This document shows positions 10,940 through 21,464 of a DNA stretch of 64,000 bases, piece by piece. The first letter of the stretch is position 1; each line of letters starts with the position of its first letter. This DNA comes from Diphasiastrum complanatum (lineage: Eukaryota; Streptophyta; Lycopodiopsida; Lycopodiales; Lycopodiaceae). The stretch is from NCBI GenBank assembly GCA_029204225.1, contig CM055094.1, positions 32,599,841 through 32,663,840 of the forward strand, in the 5' to 3' direction. Both the position numbers and the translations under genes were made by a program. The notes below the pieces were generated by a model that worked only from the letters and a program-made list of their open reading frames with translations, did no database searches and was not told where the DNA came from.

Positions 10940-11653
10940 TTAGGACTTGGAGATCAAGCCAAGGTTTGATCTATGTTTTTCAAAGTTCTTCTTAGCTAGA
11001 GGCTTGGTTAGCGAATCTGCATAACAATTTGAAGTTGATACATGCTCAAGGAGAATCTCACCATCCATAACTTTTTCTCTTACATAGTGGTGTGCTACCT
11101 CTATGTGTTTACTTATTGCATGGAAGATTGGATTACTTGCAAGATATTGGGCCGAGATGCTATCACATTTGATGCAAGGTATTTCCTCCTCTTGAATGAT
11201 CCTGAGCTCCACTAGTAGTCTTTTGATCCAAATGACTTCCTTTGTTGCCTTGTACTCAGCTTCACATGAAGATAGAGAGATAGTGTCTTGCTTCTTAGAT
11301 TGCCAAGAGACAAGATTACCTCCCAAAAATATTGTGTAAGCACTTGTGGACTTTCTATCCACCTTATCACCTGCAAAATCCGAATTTGAAAAGGAAATAA
11401 GACTTAGATCATGTCTTTTAAAACAAAGTCCAAAGTCTTGAGTGGATGCAACATATCTTAAGATCCTCTTTTCCTTTTTCCACTCATGGATCTTTGGATT
11501 TTGCATGCTTTGATTAAGCTTGTGCACACTAAAACTAAGATCGGCCCTAGTGATAGTGAGCCATATTAAAGAGCCTATTAGACTTCTAAAAAGTGTGATG
11601 TCCTCAAAGGATGCTTCATCACAAGTTTTAGTGTCTTTAACATTAGACTCCAT
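10940..11653 (-). pseudogene. Copia B: end of reverse transcriptase and RNase H
   Basis: A frame of about 237 codons continues the reverse transcriptase frame of 11678-13183 after a TGA at 11675-11677. It holds LFRSLIGSLIWLTITRADLSF (the post-RT connection), then RNase H: FSNSDFAGDKVDRKST, GNLVSWQSKKQDTISLSSCEAEY, KCDSISAQYL, ISKHIEVAHHYVREK and SLTKPLAKK. A few residues are missing after EAEY, where homologues in this window have extra residues before TKE-IW (for example 9030-9075, plus strand). The stop and small gap mean the product cannot be made as one enzyme. Confidence 0.9.
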
Positions 11654-11677
11654 AGGAGTGTCTATGCTTTTACAATC

Positions 11678-13183
11678 TCATATTTTAAACTTCTTAAGCA
11701 TAGATCTTACATAACTTTCTTGAGAAATGAAAGCTAAGTCTTTAGAGATCTTAATCTCTAATCCAAGTACATGATGTAAAAATCCAAGATCTTGCATTTT
11801 GAATTCCTTTCCTAAGGAAATCTTGGTATCAACAAGTAAATCCATGTTGCTTCCACATAATAGAATGTCATCTACATAAATAAGCAACATGATTATATCA
11901 TTACCAACACATTTAAGATATAATGATGGATCATATGAACTAATCTTGAAACCAATAGAAAGAAGATAAGTGTTCAACCTCTCATACCAAGACCTTGGAG
12001 CTTGTTTCAAGCCATAAAGACTTTTCAAAAGTAAGCATACTTTTGATCCTTTGCCATTCACAACAAAACCTGGAGGTTGATGCATATATATTTCTTCTTC
12101 TAAGTAACCATTCAAGAAAGCATTGGAAACATCAAGTTGAAGCATTTTCCAATCATAAAAGCAACAAATAGTGATGAGAATTCTAATGGTTACCATCTTT
12201 TCCACGGGAGCAAAAGTTTCTTCATAATCTATGCCTTTGATCTGGGCATAGCCTTTAGCACAAAGCCTTGCTTTGAACTTATTGATTGATCCATCATTGT
12301 TGAGCTTGATTCTATAGACCCACTTGCATCCAATGACATGCTTGTCATTAGGTGGATCTGCAAGTTGCCAAGTCTCATTTTGCATCAAAGCTTCATACTC
12401 GGCCTCCATAGCTTTGATCCAATTCTTTGAATGAAGAGCTTCCTCCACACTTGATGGTTCTTCAATGGAAGTGTCAAAAGCATGTAGAGAACTTGAATCC
12501 TCCACTTGTTTGCCTTTTTCCAAGTAGGTAAGTCTTCTAGGCTCGGATCTCTCTCGGGTTGATCTTCTTGGAGTCATTGGTAGGCTCGGCTTCTCTTGTG
12601 ATCTTGGCCCCAACAAGTCTTCATCTTGATCAATACTTGATGAAGAGACTCCTCCTTGATGAATAAGCTCTTGAGATTCCTGCACATTGTCCTTCATGTA
12701 CATTCGATCTTTGTGGAAGATCTCATCTCTACTTATCATAGTTTGATTAGTAGATGGAACAAAAATCCTGTAGGCTTTACTTGAATAGCCTATCATAATT
12801 CCTTTAAGAGCATTAGCATCTTCTTTTCTTCTTGTTTCAAGAGGTACATGTACAAAGCATACACATCCAAATGTTCTAAGATGATTGACCTTGGGTTTTC
12901 TTCCATACAACTTTTCATAAGGTGAAATATCTTCTATAGCATGATTTGGCAAAAAATTGCAAAAGTAGTTAGCACATCCTATTGCTTCTCCCCAAAAATC
13001 TTTAGAAAGAGAGGCTTCTAGTCTAAGTGCCTTTGCACATTCACATAGAGTTCTATTTTTTCTTTCGACTACTCCATTAGATTGAGGAGAGTAGGAGCAA
13101 GTGAAATCTCTTCTAATGCCAAAAGCATTACAAAAGTTTATGAACTTTGTGGAGATGTATTCACCTCCATTATCACTTCTCAA
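11678..13183 (-). pseudogene. Copia B: integrase (second half) and reverse transcriptase
   Basis: An open frame of 501 codons. It starts in the integrase core at LRSDNGGEY (second catalytic Asp) and carries the catalytic Glu in NGVVERKNRTLCECA. It then has the GYSSKAYR region, a variable charged linker, and reverse transcriptase from KNWIKAMEAEYEAL through NAFLNGYLEEEIYM, KSLYGLKQAPRSWY and the YVDD box (LLIYVDDILLCG). The frame is out of phase with the gag frame upstream, and the integrase between HSDIH and LRSDNGG is deleted, so the first half of the core is lost. The reverse transcriptase itself is open and has its catalytic aspartates. Confidence 0.95.
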
Positions 13184-13184
13184 A

Positions 13185-14733
13185 CTCCACCCTTGCTCTT
13201 GGTGGATGAGAAATGGATGTCACTATGGATGAGTTCCAAAGGTGCTTTGGACTTGATGGTTGATCTTTAATGTGGCCTTGCATGTGATTTGGCCAATGCA
13301 CATGCATCACAAGGACTTGTCTCCTTGATCATGGATTTAGGCAAACCATGAGCTAGCTCCAACTTGCACATAGATTGCATGGCCTTGGAGTTTGGATGGC
13401 CCAACCTCCTATGCCATAGATCTTCACTTGAGAGCTTTCCTTGTAGCACAATATCCAAGCAAAGATTAGCATTTTCATTTCCATCAAGCTTGAATAACCT
13501 TCCAAAACAAGAACATGATGCTATTATATCATCATCTTTTGTGATCAAGCAAGTACCATCTTTAAAATCTACTTGTAGACCATCATCATTGAGTTGGCCT
13601 ACACTTATTAGATTTTTAGTCAAACTAGGAACATAGAGCACATCAATGAGATCAAGCTTATCTAGAGATATGCTTCTTATGCCTTCTATCATGCATTCCT
13701 TATCATTTGATGTATAGATACAACCTCTAGATCCTTTGTATGGTACAAGATTACAAAAAGAGTTTTTATCACTACTCATGTGGGATGAGGCACCACTATC
13801 TAGCCACCATACATTAGAATGCTTGAAAGAGGAAGATGAAAAGTTAGACATCATAAGTGAATCTTCATTGTCACAAAGAGATTCATCTTCACAAGTGATA
13901 TTGGCTTGCTTTTTCCTTTTGTAGCATTGAGAGACAAAATGCCCCTTTTTGCCACATGAGAAACAAGTAACCTTATACTTGTTCTTCTTCACATTGGATG
14001 AGCTTGGTTCCTCCTCGGATGTCTTCTCCATTGCTCTTGTGTTGTCCTTGGAGCTCTTGCCATTCTTCTTGTCTTTTCTCTTCTCCTTGGATTTGGTGAA
14101 GAGTGCTTGATCACTTCCTCCATCTTTGGGAGATAATCTCTCAAATCTTGCAATTCGAGTTTGATGCCTATACTCCTCGGCTATCAAGTCTCTTTGCAAG
14201 GCTTCTAAAGAGGGTAAGTCCTCTTTAATTGCATAAGATTGGACAATGGTAGCAAAATCTTCACTTAGTCCATTCAAGATAACTTGAACTATTTCCTTGG
14301 ATTTGATAGAATCATCTATGCAACAAAGATCTTTATGGAGATCCTTAACTCTAGAAACATAGGATGAAGCACCTTCATCCTTTCTTTGAAAACTTTGAAA
14401 GATCATATTTCTTAGAGTAAGGATTCTAGAAGTGTTTTTAGACTCGTAAATAGATTGAAGAGTACTCCATGCTTCTTGAGCATTGACACAAGAACTAATC
14501 TCTCTTAGGACTTTATTGGAGACATTTAGCTTCAAAACATGAAGAGCAACTCATGCTCTTTTCTTGAATTTCGGAATTTCTTGAGGATTATTTGGTTCCT
14601 CCTCATTCCCATTCACTATATCTATTAGATCTTGAAGTACAAGAATTGATTCTATCCTCACTTTCCATGTACTATAATTTGTAGAGGTGAGTCTTTCACC
14701 TTGTTCTAATAGATAAGATCCCATTGAAGTCAT
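13185..14733 (-). pseudogene. Copia B: gag, protease and integrase zinc finger
   Basis: It starts at ATG 14733 (MTSMGSYLLEQGERL), is broken by a TGA at 14548-14550 where related copies encode Arg, and then runs open from 14535 to 13270. Parts in order: gag UBN2 domain (VLREISSCVNAQEAW...DEGASSYVSRVKDLHKDL); lysine-rich linker; zinc knuckle CFSCGKKGHFVSQC (CX2CX4HX4C); protease site WWLDSGASSHM; GAG-pre-integrase with the HHCC zinc finger (LWHRRLGHPN...CDAC). A stop at 13267-13269 and then a deletion and shift end it near HSDIH. In copia elements gag packages the RNA and the protease cuts the polyprotein. Confidence 0.93.
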
Positions 14734-15478
14734 ATCTAGAGAATTGATTTTGGCTTTCTAAATGAATGTTTTCAGAGGTTCAAAACTAATCAAATGTAGA
14801 CTATTGATTACTTGGAATCAAGTTAACAAATGATTGAGAACTCAAAGAAGGCCAAAAGTTCCAATTTCTAGGTGCTAGACAAAATTTGCACTAAATTTTT
14901 TAAAGCAAAAGTGGATGAAGTAAATTTGAGTTCACACGTGTGAAATAGCTTAAAAAAATCAGATTTATCATTTTGAAAGTTTCATCCATTCATAGGATCA
15001 TAGATCCAAACAATTCTTCTTGGATTGAAAAAAATTGAAAAATAGTCAAAATTTGCTATTTTTGACTCCTACAATAAGGGATCTTAGATAGTACAGCCTT
15101 TAAGCATGTAAAACTCTGTTTTTCTTCTTCAACATGCCTCACTTGAATGTCAAGAACTCTCCTTAGGATCCACAAATCCTCTTGAGGTCACTTGCCTCAC
15201 AAACTAGCCTTGATTAGCTCTCTATTCATATGCTACATGGATGGAAGATATGAGAAGTAACATAGCTCCCAGTCTATCTTGATTAGAGGCCTCACACGTG
15301 CTACTACAGTAGGTCATACATCTCTAAAATCAAAGAAAAAGATATGTTAATAAGTGATGATAAGAGTGGATCTAGTTATCTCAAAATCGAGTGCTAGTAA
15401 GAGGCAAAATTTCATCAACAATGATGAGAAGTCATTCCATTTGATAAAGCAATGATTAGATGTGTATTCTCCTATCAA
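14734..15478 (-). other. Copia B leader (untranslated)
   Basis: About 745 bp between the primer site and the gag start, without an open frame of note. It carries one CACACGTGTG palindrome at 14933-14942, like the leader of element K (29155). Confidence 0.7.
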
Positions 15479-15490
15479 TCTCTGATACCA
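15479..15490 (-). promoter_or_regulatory. Primer-binding site of copia B
   Basis: TCTCTGATACCA, one base from the complement of TGGTATCAGAGC, directly abuts the 5' LTR at 15491. It is the initiator-Met tRNA primer site typical of copia. Confidence 0.88.
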
Positions 15491-16034
15491 TGAGAAGACT
15501 TTCACACATGTGAACCAGCTGCAAGTACAAGGATCAAGGAAATGAATGTTTGCACACTAAACTAGCTTCTATTCCAAAAACAAAGAGATGGAAAACATTG
15601 GCAAGCTAGTTAGCAAGAAGGCAAGAGCATTCATACAATCTAACTATCATTACACCTCCAATGGATCAAATGGAAGCTTTACTTGAAGAAGTGTTTTATT
15701 GAGGTACAAAGCCACCTTATTTATAATACAAGCGGCCTTCTATAACTCATGGAGAGAGAAAACAACCTAGATGCCACATTGCCTCTACCTCTCTACTAGA
15801 TGACAAAAAGAGAAATGGATAAGACTTGAGAATCTCTCTTTTTGAGAATCCTTGACTACAAGAGTAGCCTCACATGCTTCTTGATAGGTTCTAGACCTAC
15901 ACATCACTATGGAGACTAAAAATCTACCTTGACTCAACTTGGAAAGTTACTAGACTAGTCTACCTCAAGTTTGGACAAACCCCAAAACTTGAATCTCTAA
16001 TTAAATATTATTTTAATTTTACAATATTTTCACA
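15491..16034 (-). repeat. 5' LTR of copia B
   Basis: 544 bp, TGAGAAGACTTTCACACATG to ATATTTTCACA. It pairs with the 3' LTR at 10359-10905. The palindrome beside its inner end is CACATG-type here and decayed (CACGCATGG) in the 3' LTR. Confidence 0.95.
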
Positions 16035-16369
16035 ATTTTCATGTTGATTGGTTGTCTTAGTTAATGTTTTTCCAGTAGCAAGCATAAGGAGCATTTGAGC
16101 TAACCTCCACTCTCACCCTCTATCTCTCTCTTTCTCTCTTCTCTTCTCTCAATCTCTTCTAATCTTCCCTTTCCTTTCACCTACAATCACGATGAAGGTA
16201 GTTTAGGGGAGTAGAGTTAGTGGAAGTAGTGTTAATGGGGGTAGAGTTAGATGAAAAGAAGGGAATTAACTAAAGGTAGCATCTATGCATAGTTAGGTGT
16301 CTATCTAGTGAACTAACCCTTGTTGACAGGCGGGAGGGCTACTACAACACAAGATCAAAGACCCTACAA

Positions 16370-16387
16370 TGGCGTCGTTGTCGGGGA
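16370..16387 (+). promoter_or_regulatory. Gypsy primer-binding site, tRNA-Asp type
   Basis: TGGCGTCGTTGTCGGGGA differs at two C-to-T positions from TGGCGCCGTTGCCGGGGA, the primer site known from Tat/Athila elements (tRNA-Asp 3' end). It lies one base after the LTR end CTACA. A decayed minus-strand counterpart is at 52115-52132. Confidence 0.85.
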
Positions 16388-17114
16388 TAGGTTTCCACTA
16401 ACTAGTGTAGTTGTATTTTAGCTATTTCTTGCTTTTTAGAGTAGTTTTAGGTAGATTTTTGGGAGTTTAAAGTTAGTTCTCTATATTTTTTTTGTCTTTG
16501 GATTGTTCACATCTAGCGGAGGAGGTGTGAGAGGGTAGAGGCAGACTTGAACAGCCTCTAAGGGCTTGAAAGCCAAACCAACCAACCAAAAGACCCAAAA
16601 AAACACACTAATATGCATTTTGGAGGGAAAAAGAGCCTAAAATCTCATCGGATTTTGATATCTCCAGAACTAGTAAGAGTTAACCCTTGCATGACTGGTA
16701 GCAGCTCCAAGGTACTATCCCAAACCTGCATAGAAGCCTATGAGAGTTAGTTCCATGCAGATTGCAAAAATCAGAGAAAAATCATAAAAATTTTAAAAAA
16801 ACCCTTGAAAAAATCCAAAAAAATTCAAATCTTCACCAGAACTCTCGCAGAGCCCTCTAAAGTTCCATCTTAGTGAGACTAGGACACAGAGAAGCTTGCG
16901 AGAGTTAGTTTGATGTCTAAGTGTCTGTGCGAGAGTTCCCAGTGAAAAAAAGACAAGAAAGTACCAGAGTACCCTCGCAGACACTAAAATTTCTAGTTCC
17001 AATGGACAAGAACTTTTGCAGAGGATTATGAAGTTCCATCTCAGTGAGACAAGGACACAAAAGAGTCTGCGAGAGTTAGTTTGATTCCAGTGAGCAAAAA
17101 ATTGGGTTGAAGTG
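16388..17114 (+). other. Tat-type gypsy leader with GAGTT-module repeats
   Basis: Untranslated leader after the primer site. A module of roughly 170-180 bp occurs in diverged copies: AAGTTCCATCTTAGTGAGACTAGGACACA...GCGAGAGTTAGTTTGAT near 16858 and again near 17030. The same module is at 44.9 kb, just before the large tandem array. No gag follows; the element is cut at about 17110 by copia D. Confidence 0.7.
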
Positions 17115-17480
17115 CTAAAGAGTGAAAATCCAGCAAATCCTTCTAGTAAGAACTCTCGTAGACCATTTCAATCGATTCAAAATGTCAATTTCCATCAATG
17201 ATGGATCTTCATAAAAAATAACATCTCTATACTCAAACATCTTCAAGATAGAGAGTGTAAAGGCTTTGTTGCCTTCCTTGGTGGATAAGCATCTAACCAT
17301 GATCCATAGGCTTGTATCTCCATCCTTCTTTCCTTCCAAGAATCCACATGCAACGCAATCTTCAAGAACACTAAGGACAACCTTAGGCTTATAGTTGAAC
17401 AAGACTCCATATAGTGCACTCCTTTCATTAGCTCATGAATCCAAAAAGCTTTGCATAATGGAAAATACACACGCCCCATA
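17115..17480 (-). pseudogene. Copia D: integrase C-terminal fragment
   Basis: Two minus frames together give KPKV near 17388, LEGKKDG, a degraded GYS/KAF stretch and RDVIFYEDPSL near 17212. This matches the block after the integrase core of element B (KPKVNHLRTFG...SRDEIFHKD). Frame changes show it is dead. It ends where the gypsy leader begins. Confidence 0.6.
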
Positions 17481-17687
17481 AGACTTGAAGAGACAAGACA
17501 TAGCCATTGGTTACTTGTGAAACCATCAATAAGAGTAGAAAAGCAAGAGGCAACTTCCTTGTTTATAGATGAAGAAAGGTCAACATTGTGAGTGTCCCAA
17601 CTCCATAGGATGTTTTGTCTTGGTAGAAGACATCAAATACAGATCCATATGTGATTTTGCCATAGAACAAGCCACTCTTGGCTTGAT
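17481..17687. other. Degraded copia D interior
   Basis: It lies between the gag-pre-integrase and integrase remnants of D and should hold the integrase core, but no conserved block can be read in any frame. Confidence 0.4.
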
Positions 17688-19033
17688 CTATTTGACTATT
17701 GAAGACATAGATCTGAAATTCGAAACATAAAACCTCCTATGCCATAATTCTTCCTTGGAAACACAAGTCATCAATGCAAAATCACAAGTACTTGCATTCT
17801 CATGCACATCTAACTTGAAAAGGCCTCCATATCTTGATCCACTTGCTAGGATCTCATCACCTTTCTTTATAAAACAATTACTGACATTGAATTCCACTTC
17901 AAAACCATCATCAATTAACTTTTCAACACTAATCACATTCTTTGTGAGATTAGGAACATAAAGACATTGGAAAGTGATAAACTCATAGAAGATGCAGGAT
18001 TCAAGGAACAAGTTCCTACTCCTTCAATTGAACATGCATCACCAACAGCTGTGTATATTGAATCTTTAATTTCTTGAAAAGGTTCTAGAGAAACAAATGA
18101 ACTTTTAGCGCAACTCATATGTGATGATGCATCACTATCAATATACCAAGATACGTCATTAAAGAGTAAAGAGGAGAAGCTAGACATCATGAGAGATTGT
18201 TCTCCTTCACTTGCATGTGAATCTTCTATGGTATAATTGGTTTGATTTTCTTGAGTCTTCTTCTTGAAGATAGAAGAATGAGTTGAATCATCTTCTACTC
18301 CTCCTTGGTCTTTGTCCTTTGCTTTGTCCTTTGATTTGTCCTTGGTGAAGGCTTGAGAAAATTTGTTCTTGCTCCTCCCTCTTGACTTGTCCTTGGCAAA
18401 GTGAGCTTTGCCATAACTACCATCCTTCCTTGAAAGTGTATTGATCTTCAATAGCTTGTTCTTTTGCCTGCATTCTTCAGCAATAAGAACATCATGAAGA
18501 GTCTCCGTAGATGGTAGCTCCTCCGTGATAGCATAAGTTTGTACAACATTTGCATACTCTTCTCTAAGTCCATTAAGGACTACTTGAACAAGTTGACTAT
18601 TCTCTGGAGTATCTCCTATGCATGCTATCTCTCTATGAAGATCTTTAACTCTCATTACAAAACTTGAAGCACTTTCATCAACTCTTTGGAAACTAGAAAA
18701 GATCTGATTTCTAAGAGTAATTAGTCTTGATGTGATCTTTGCTTCAAAAATGTTCTTAAGCATTTCCCAAGCCTGCTTGGATGAGATACATGAACTTATT
18801 TCTCTCAACATCTCATCAGAGATGTTCAATTTGATGATATGAAGAGCAATCCTTGCTCTCTTCTTGAACCTCTAAGCCTCATCACAAGCTTAAGGTTCAA
18901 CTTCAATTTCTAATACTATGTCCATTACACCATAAAGAACCAACAAAGATTCTATCCTATCCTTCCAAACTGAATAGTTGGAGGTATCTAGTCTCTCACT
19001 ACCTTCAAAGAGAAAATCTCCTATAGATGCCAT
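17688..19033 (-). pseudogene. Copia D: gag, protease and GAG-pre-integrase
   Basis: Gag starts at ATG 19033 (MASIGDFLFEGSERLDTSNYSVWK) and is broken by stops near 18893 and 18873. It runs open from 18829: EMLREISSCISSKQAWE, FQRVDESASSFVMRVKDLHRE, LVQVVLNGLREEY, then a very lysine/aspartate-rich linker. The zinc knuckle present in B and K is missing. The protease site reads YIDSDASSHM, so the DSG triad is changed to DSD. A shift near 17960 leads to VPNLTKNVISVEKLIDDGFEV and ELWHRRFY, with the zinc-finger His altered. This is a dead copy. Confidence 0.9.
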
Positions 19034-20048
19034 GAATGTGAAGACTTCTTGTAAATGGACAACAATATGTTTGAGCTTGTTTCTAACAAACCAAATGTTG
19101 CTACACTTCTCACTATAGGAATTTTCAAAGGGTGAACTGCCAAATCCTATGTAAAATCTTGCAACTATATTTGAAATAGGTCTCAAATATTCCACCAATA
19201 CAATGCAAACTAGATCAACCTCTCAAAGTGAATTGGAGTATAGACAAATTTTGGTTCTTTCTTCTTTTGGCACATGTGGAATGCTCAGAGACAACACTAC
19301 TGACTCAAATATACTCAAATTGTATGAAGCAATGTGTTAAATGACTCAAAACTTTGTCTAGATCTCGAGTTTGTTGAATTGGTCTACACAAGAAATGGAT
19401 TTGAATGTGTTGTTTCTCTTTTACAGTAGGAACCAAAAACAATTAGGTATTCTACCAAATCCTATGCACAAACTTGCAATAGTTATGTGAGTTCTTGCTC
19501 ACAACAGAAAATCGACCACTTTGAATTTGGATCTAGCCTCTATCTCTTGATGAAGCACTTACAAGTCAGATGTCGAATTTTCCCACGAGTTTCAAATGAA
19601 TGAAAAACACTCTAGAGGCACACATGCAACTCAAACAAACCCTTTGTGTGAAATGATGTGACTATGACAACAAAATCTTGACTTATCCAATTCTACCTTT
19701 GATTGGCTACACAAATTGTGAATGGTCGGAAGCATGCAATCAAAATGATCAAACCAAAAAGTGTCCACTAGGGTTTTGGGTCACTCCCTAACCTCCTTTA
19801 AGAGCTTATAACTCCTATGAGGATCATCAAATTGATTTGGAACTGATTGCAATGGAAAGTAGACTCTTCTAGATTTCAACAAGCTATAATGTCAATACCT
19901 TTGGACCTAGCATAAAGGAGATAGAATGAAATGATGTACAAAAATTATTCAAGAATAGATAGCAAAAATGTGCTAAACAACTTCCTAGCTTGAATTGTCA
20001 CAAAATTCTTCATACACCTGATGTTAGCAGCATTCAAAGCATGGTATG
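19034..20048 (-). other. Copia D leader (untranslated)
   Basis: About 1 kb between the primer site and gag, with no coding signal. TTTCTTTTGGCACATGTGGAATGCT near 19255 resembles the stretch near 38065-38085 in front of element I, showing that D and I share a leader. Confidence 0.65.
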
Positions 20049-20060
20049 GCTCTGATACCA
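20049..20060 (-). promoter_or_regulatory. Primer-binding site of copia D
   Basis: GCTCTGATACCA, the exact complement of TGGTATCAGAGC, directly abuts TGTTGAAAATCCAGC at 20061, the inner LTR end. Confidence 0.9.
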
Positions 20061-20900
20061 TGTTGAAAATCCAGCAACTTCACACATGTGGGGAACCACA
20101 TCAACAGTGTGAATGATCTTTACCATGCTTTATGGTGGCACACAGATCACTTGTAGAGTAATACTACAATCTACATACAGATCTGAGGCTAGAGCACAAT
20201 CTAGAATGCTACAGATCAAAGCTTCATTAATTCCTCACAAAAAGGGAAAGTACACAAGCATAATAATATATGAAGAAGACACCAATCTCGAGTTAGAGAG
20301 AGAATTCAATTACAAACAAAATAGCATGAGATCCAATTTTGACATTATGACCTTACAAAAGCTTGATTCATCATTAGAAATGAATGAGAACCATATGTAC
20401 ATATATAGGGGAGCCAAAATTCATGGTACTACTAGCATTCAATGCATTTCCTATGCCTATTCAAGTGTAAACTACTACCATATTGACACCTAACACCTTG
20501 CATGCAAATATTGCACCTAACTTCTACCTACTTTATCCAAATGTTAATTTCTCAACTAGATATGTACAAAACTACATGCATGTGTCCATTACTGTATTTG
20601 CATGCCTTGCATGTCACAATAAAAACTTAGGACACAATGCATTTATGATGGCTCGAGTTTCTACAAGGTCATATTAGACCATTTCCATGTGTAAATCTAC
20701 ATGCATGTCAATTTAGACATTGTGAACATTGTTGCATGTCATACTAGATCAACTAGACTTTATGCATGTCATTGGAACTTGATCTACCTAACTCAAAATC
20801 GCCCTATTCTACAAGGATATGTGCTCAATTCACACCCCTTGAATATGTACAATCATTTTACATGGGTAGAACCCTTAAAAACAACATATATAAGATAGAT
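20061..20900 (-). repeat. 5' LTR of copia D (outer edge uncertain)
   Basis: It shares, in order, CACACATGTGGGGAA, a TCTCGAGTTAGAGAGAGA stretch, AAATAGCATGAGAT, CATGCATGTGTCCATTAC, CTTGCATGTCAC and CGAGTTTCTACAAG with LTRs at 35.88-36.50 kb and 38.40-38.97 kb. No downstream 3' LTR is left, so its outer end near 20.9 kb is an estimate. Confidence 0.75.
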
Positions 20901-21396
20901 ATGTTTTACAATTCTTGACAATATCTACAAACTATTAATTATGACAACAATTCCAAAGATGGTTTTTGTGCTATGTTTTAAAGAGAGACAAAATAAAATA
21001 CTTTTTATAAGTTGTTGAGTTAAAAAAGGTGCTTTTTATTTTTGTTTCCATTTCTCAATCGAAAGAGAATTCTACTATGATAGCTGGTTATCTAAACTCC
21101 AATTGTGATCATTACAACCATGAATATTCAAAAATCTAATGAAGATATCAATGTTAAATTGTTTGTAGACACAAAGCATGCTTCAAAGCATAAAAAATAT
21201 TTAGTTACATACAAGAAAGATAGCAATTACTTCAAAATCTGCATTTGCAAGAACTCATTCACAATAAATCGAATCTCAATGAATAATTTTGACCTCCTTG
21301 CCTATTGTGCCATTGTTTTGCTATAATAGAGGTTAGCTAAAATGGACTATGTGTACAACCTCTAGCAAAACATTCTTAAATATATTTTGGTAATGT

Positions 21397-21464
<68 letters not shown>

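Larger units (their letters stand above)
10359..16034 (-). mobile_element. Ty1/copia element B, full length with 5 bp target duplication
   Basis: A complete minus-strand copia of 5676 bp. The LTRs are 10359-10905 (3') and 15491-16034 (5'), both TG...CA in plus reading. ATTTT at 10354-10358 and 16035-16039 is the target-site duplication. The primer site lies at 15479-15490 and the polypurine tract at 10906-10914. A hand comparison of the LTRs gives about 18 substitutions and 3 small indels in ~545 bp, so roughly 97% identity: fairly recent, but not new. The order gag, protease, integrase, reverse transcriptase, RNase H is the copia order. Internal stops, a deletion in integrase and a small gap in RNase H make it non-autonomous. 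It is the best-preserved element in the window. Confidence 0.95.
9864..16368 (+). mobile_element. Tat/Athila-type gypsy 5' LTR (about 0.82 kb) split by copia B
   Basis: It starts TGTTGGGGGTAC and ends ...CCCTACA at 16368, one base before a tRNA-Asp-like primer site. Removing the nested copia (10359-16034) and one copy of its ATTTT duplication leaves about 824 bp. The pieces flanking the insertion (GCTAATGCTTTTGATTGTG... and ...TTAATGTTTTTCC) are contiguous in the related copy at 44.28-44.40 kb, which acts as an empty site. The right part has a long C/T-rich tract (about 16110-16180). Confidence 0.8.
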
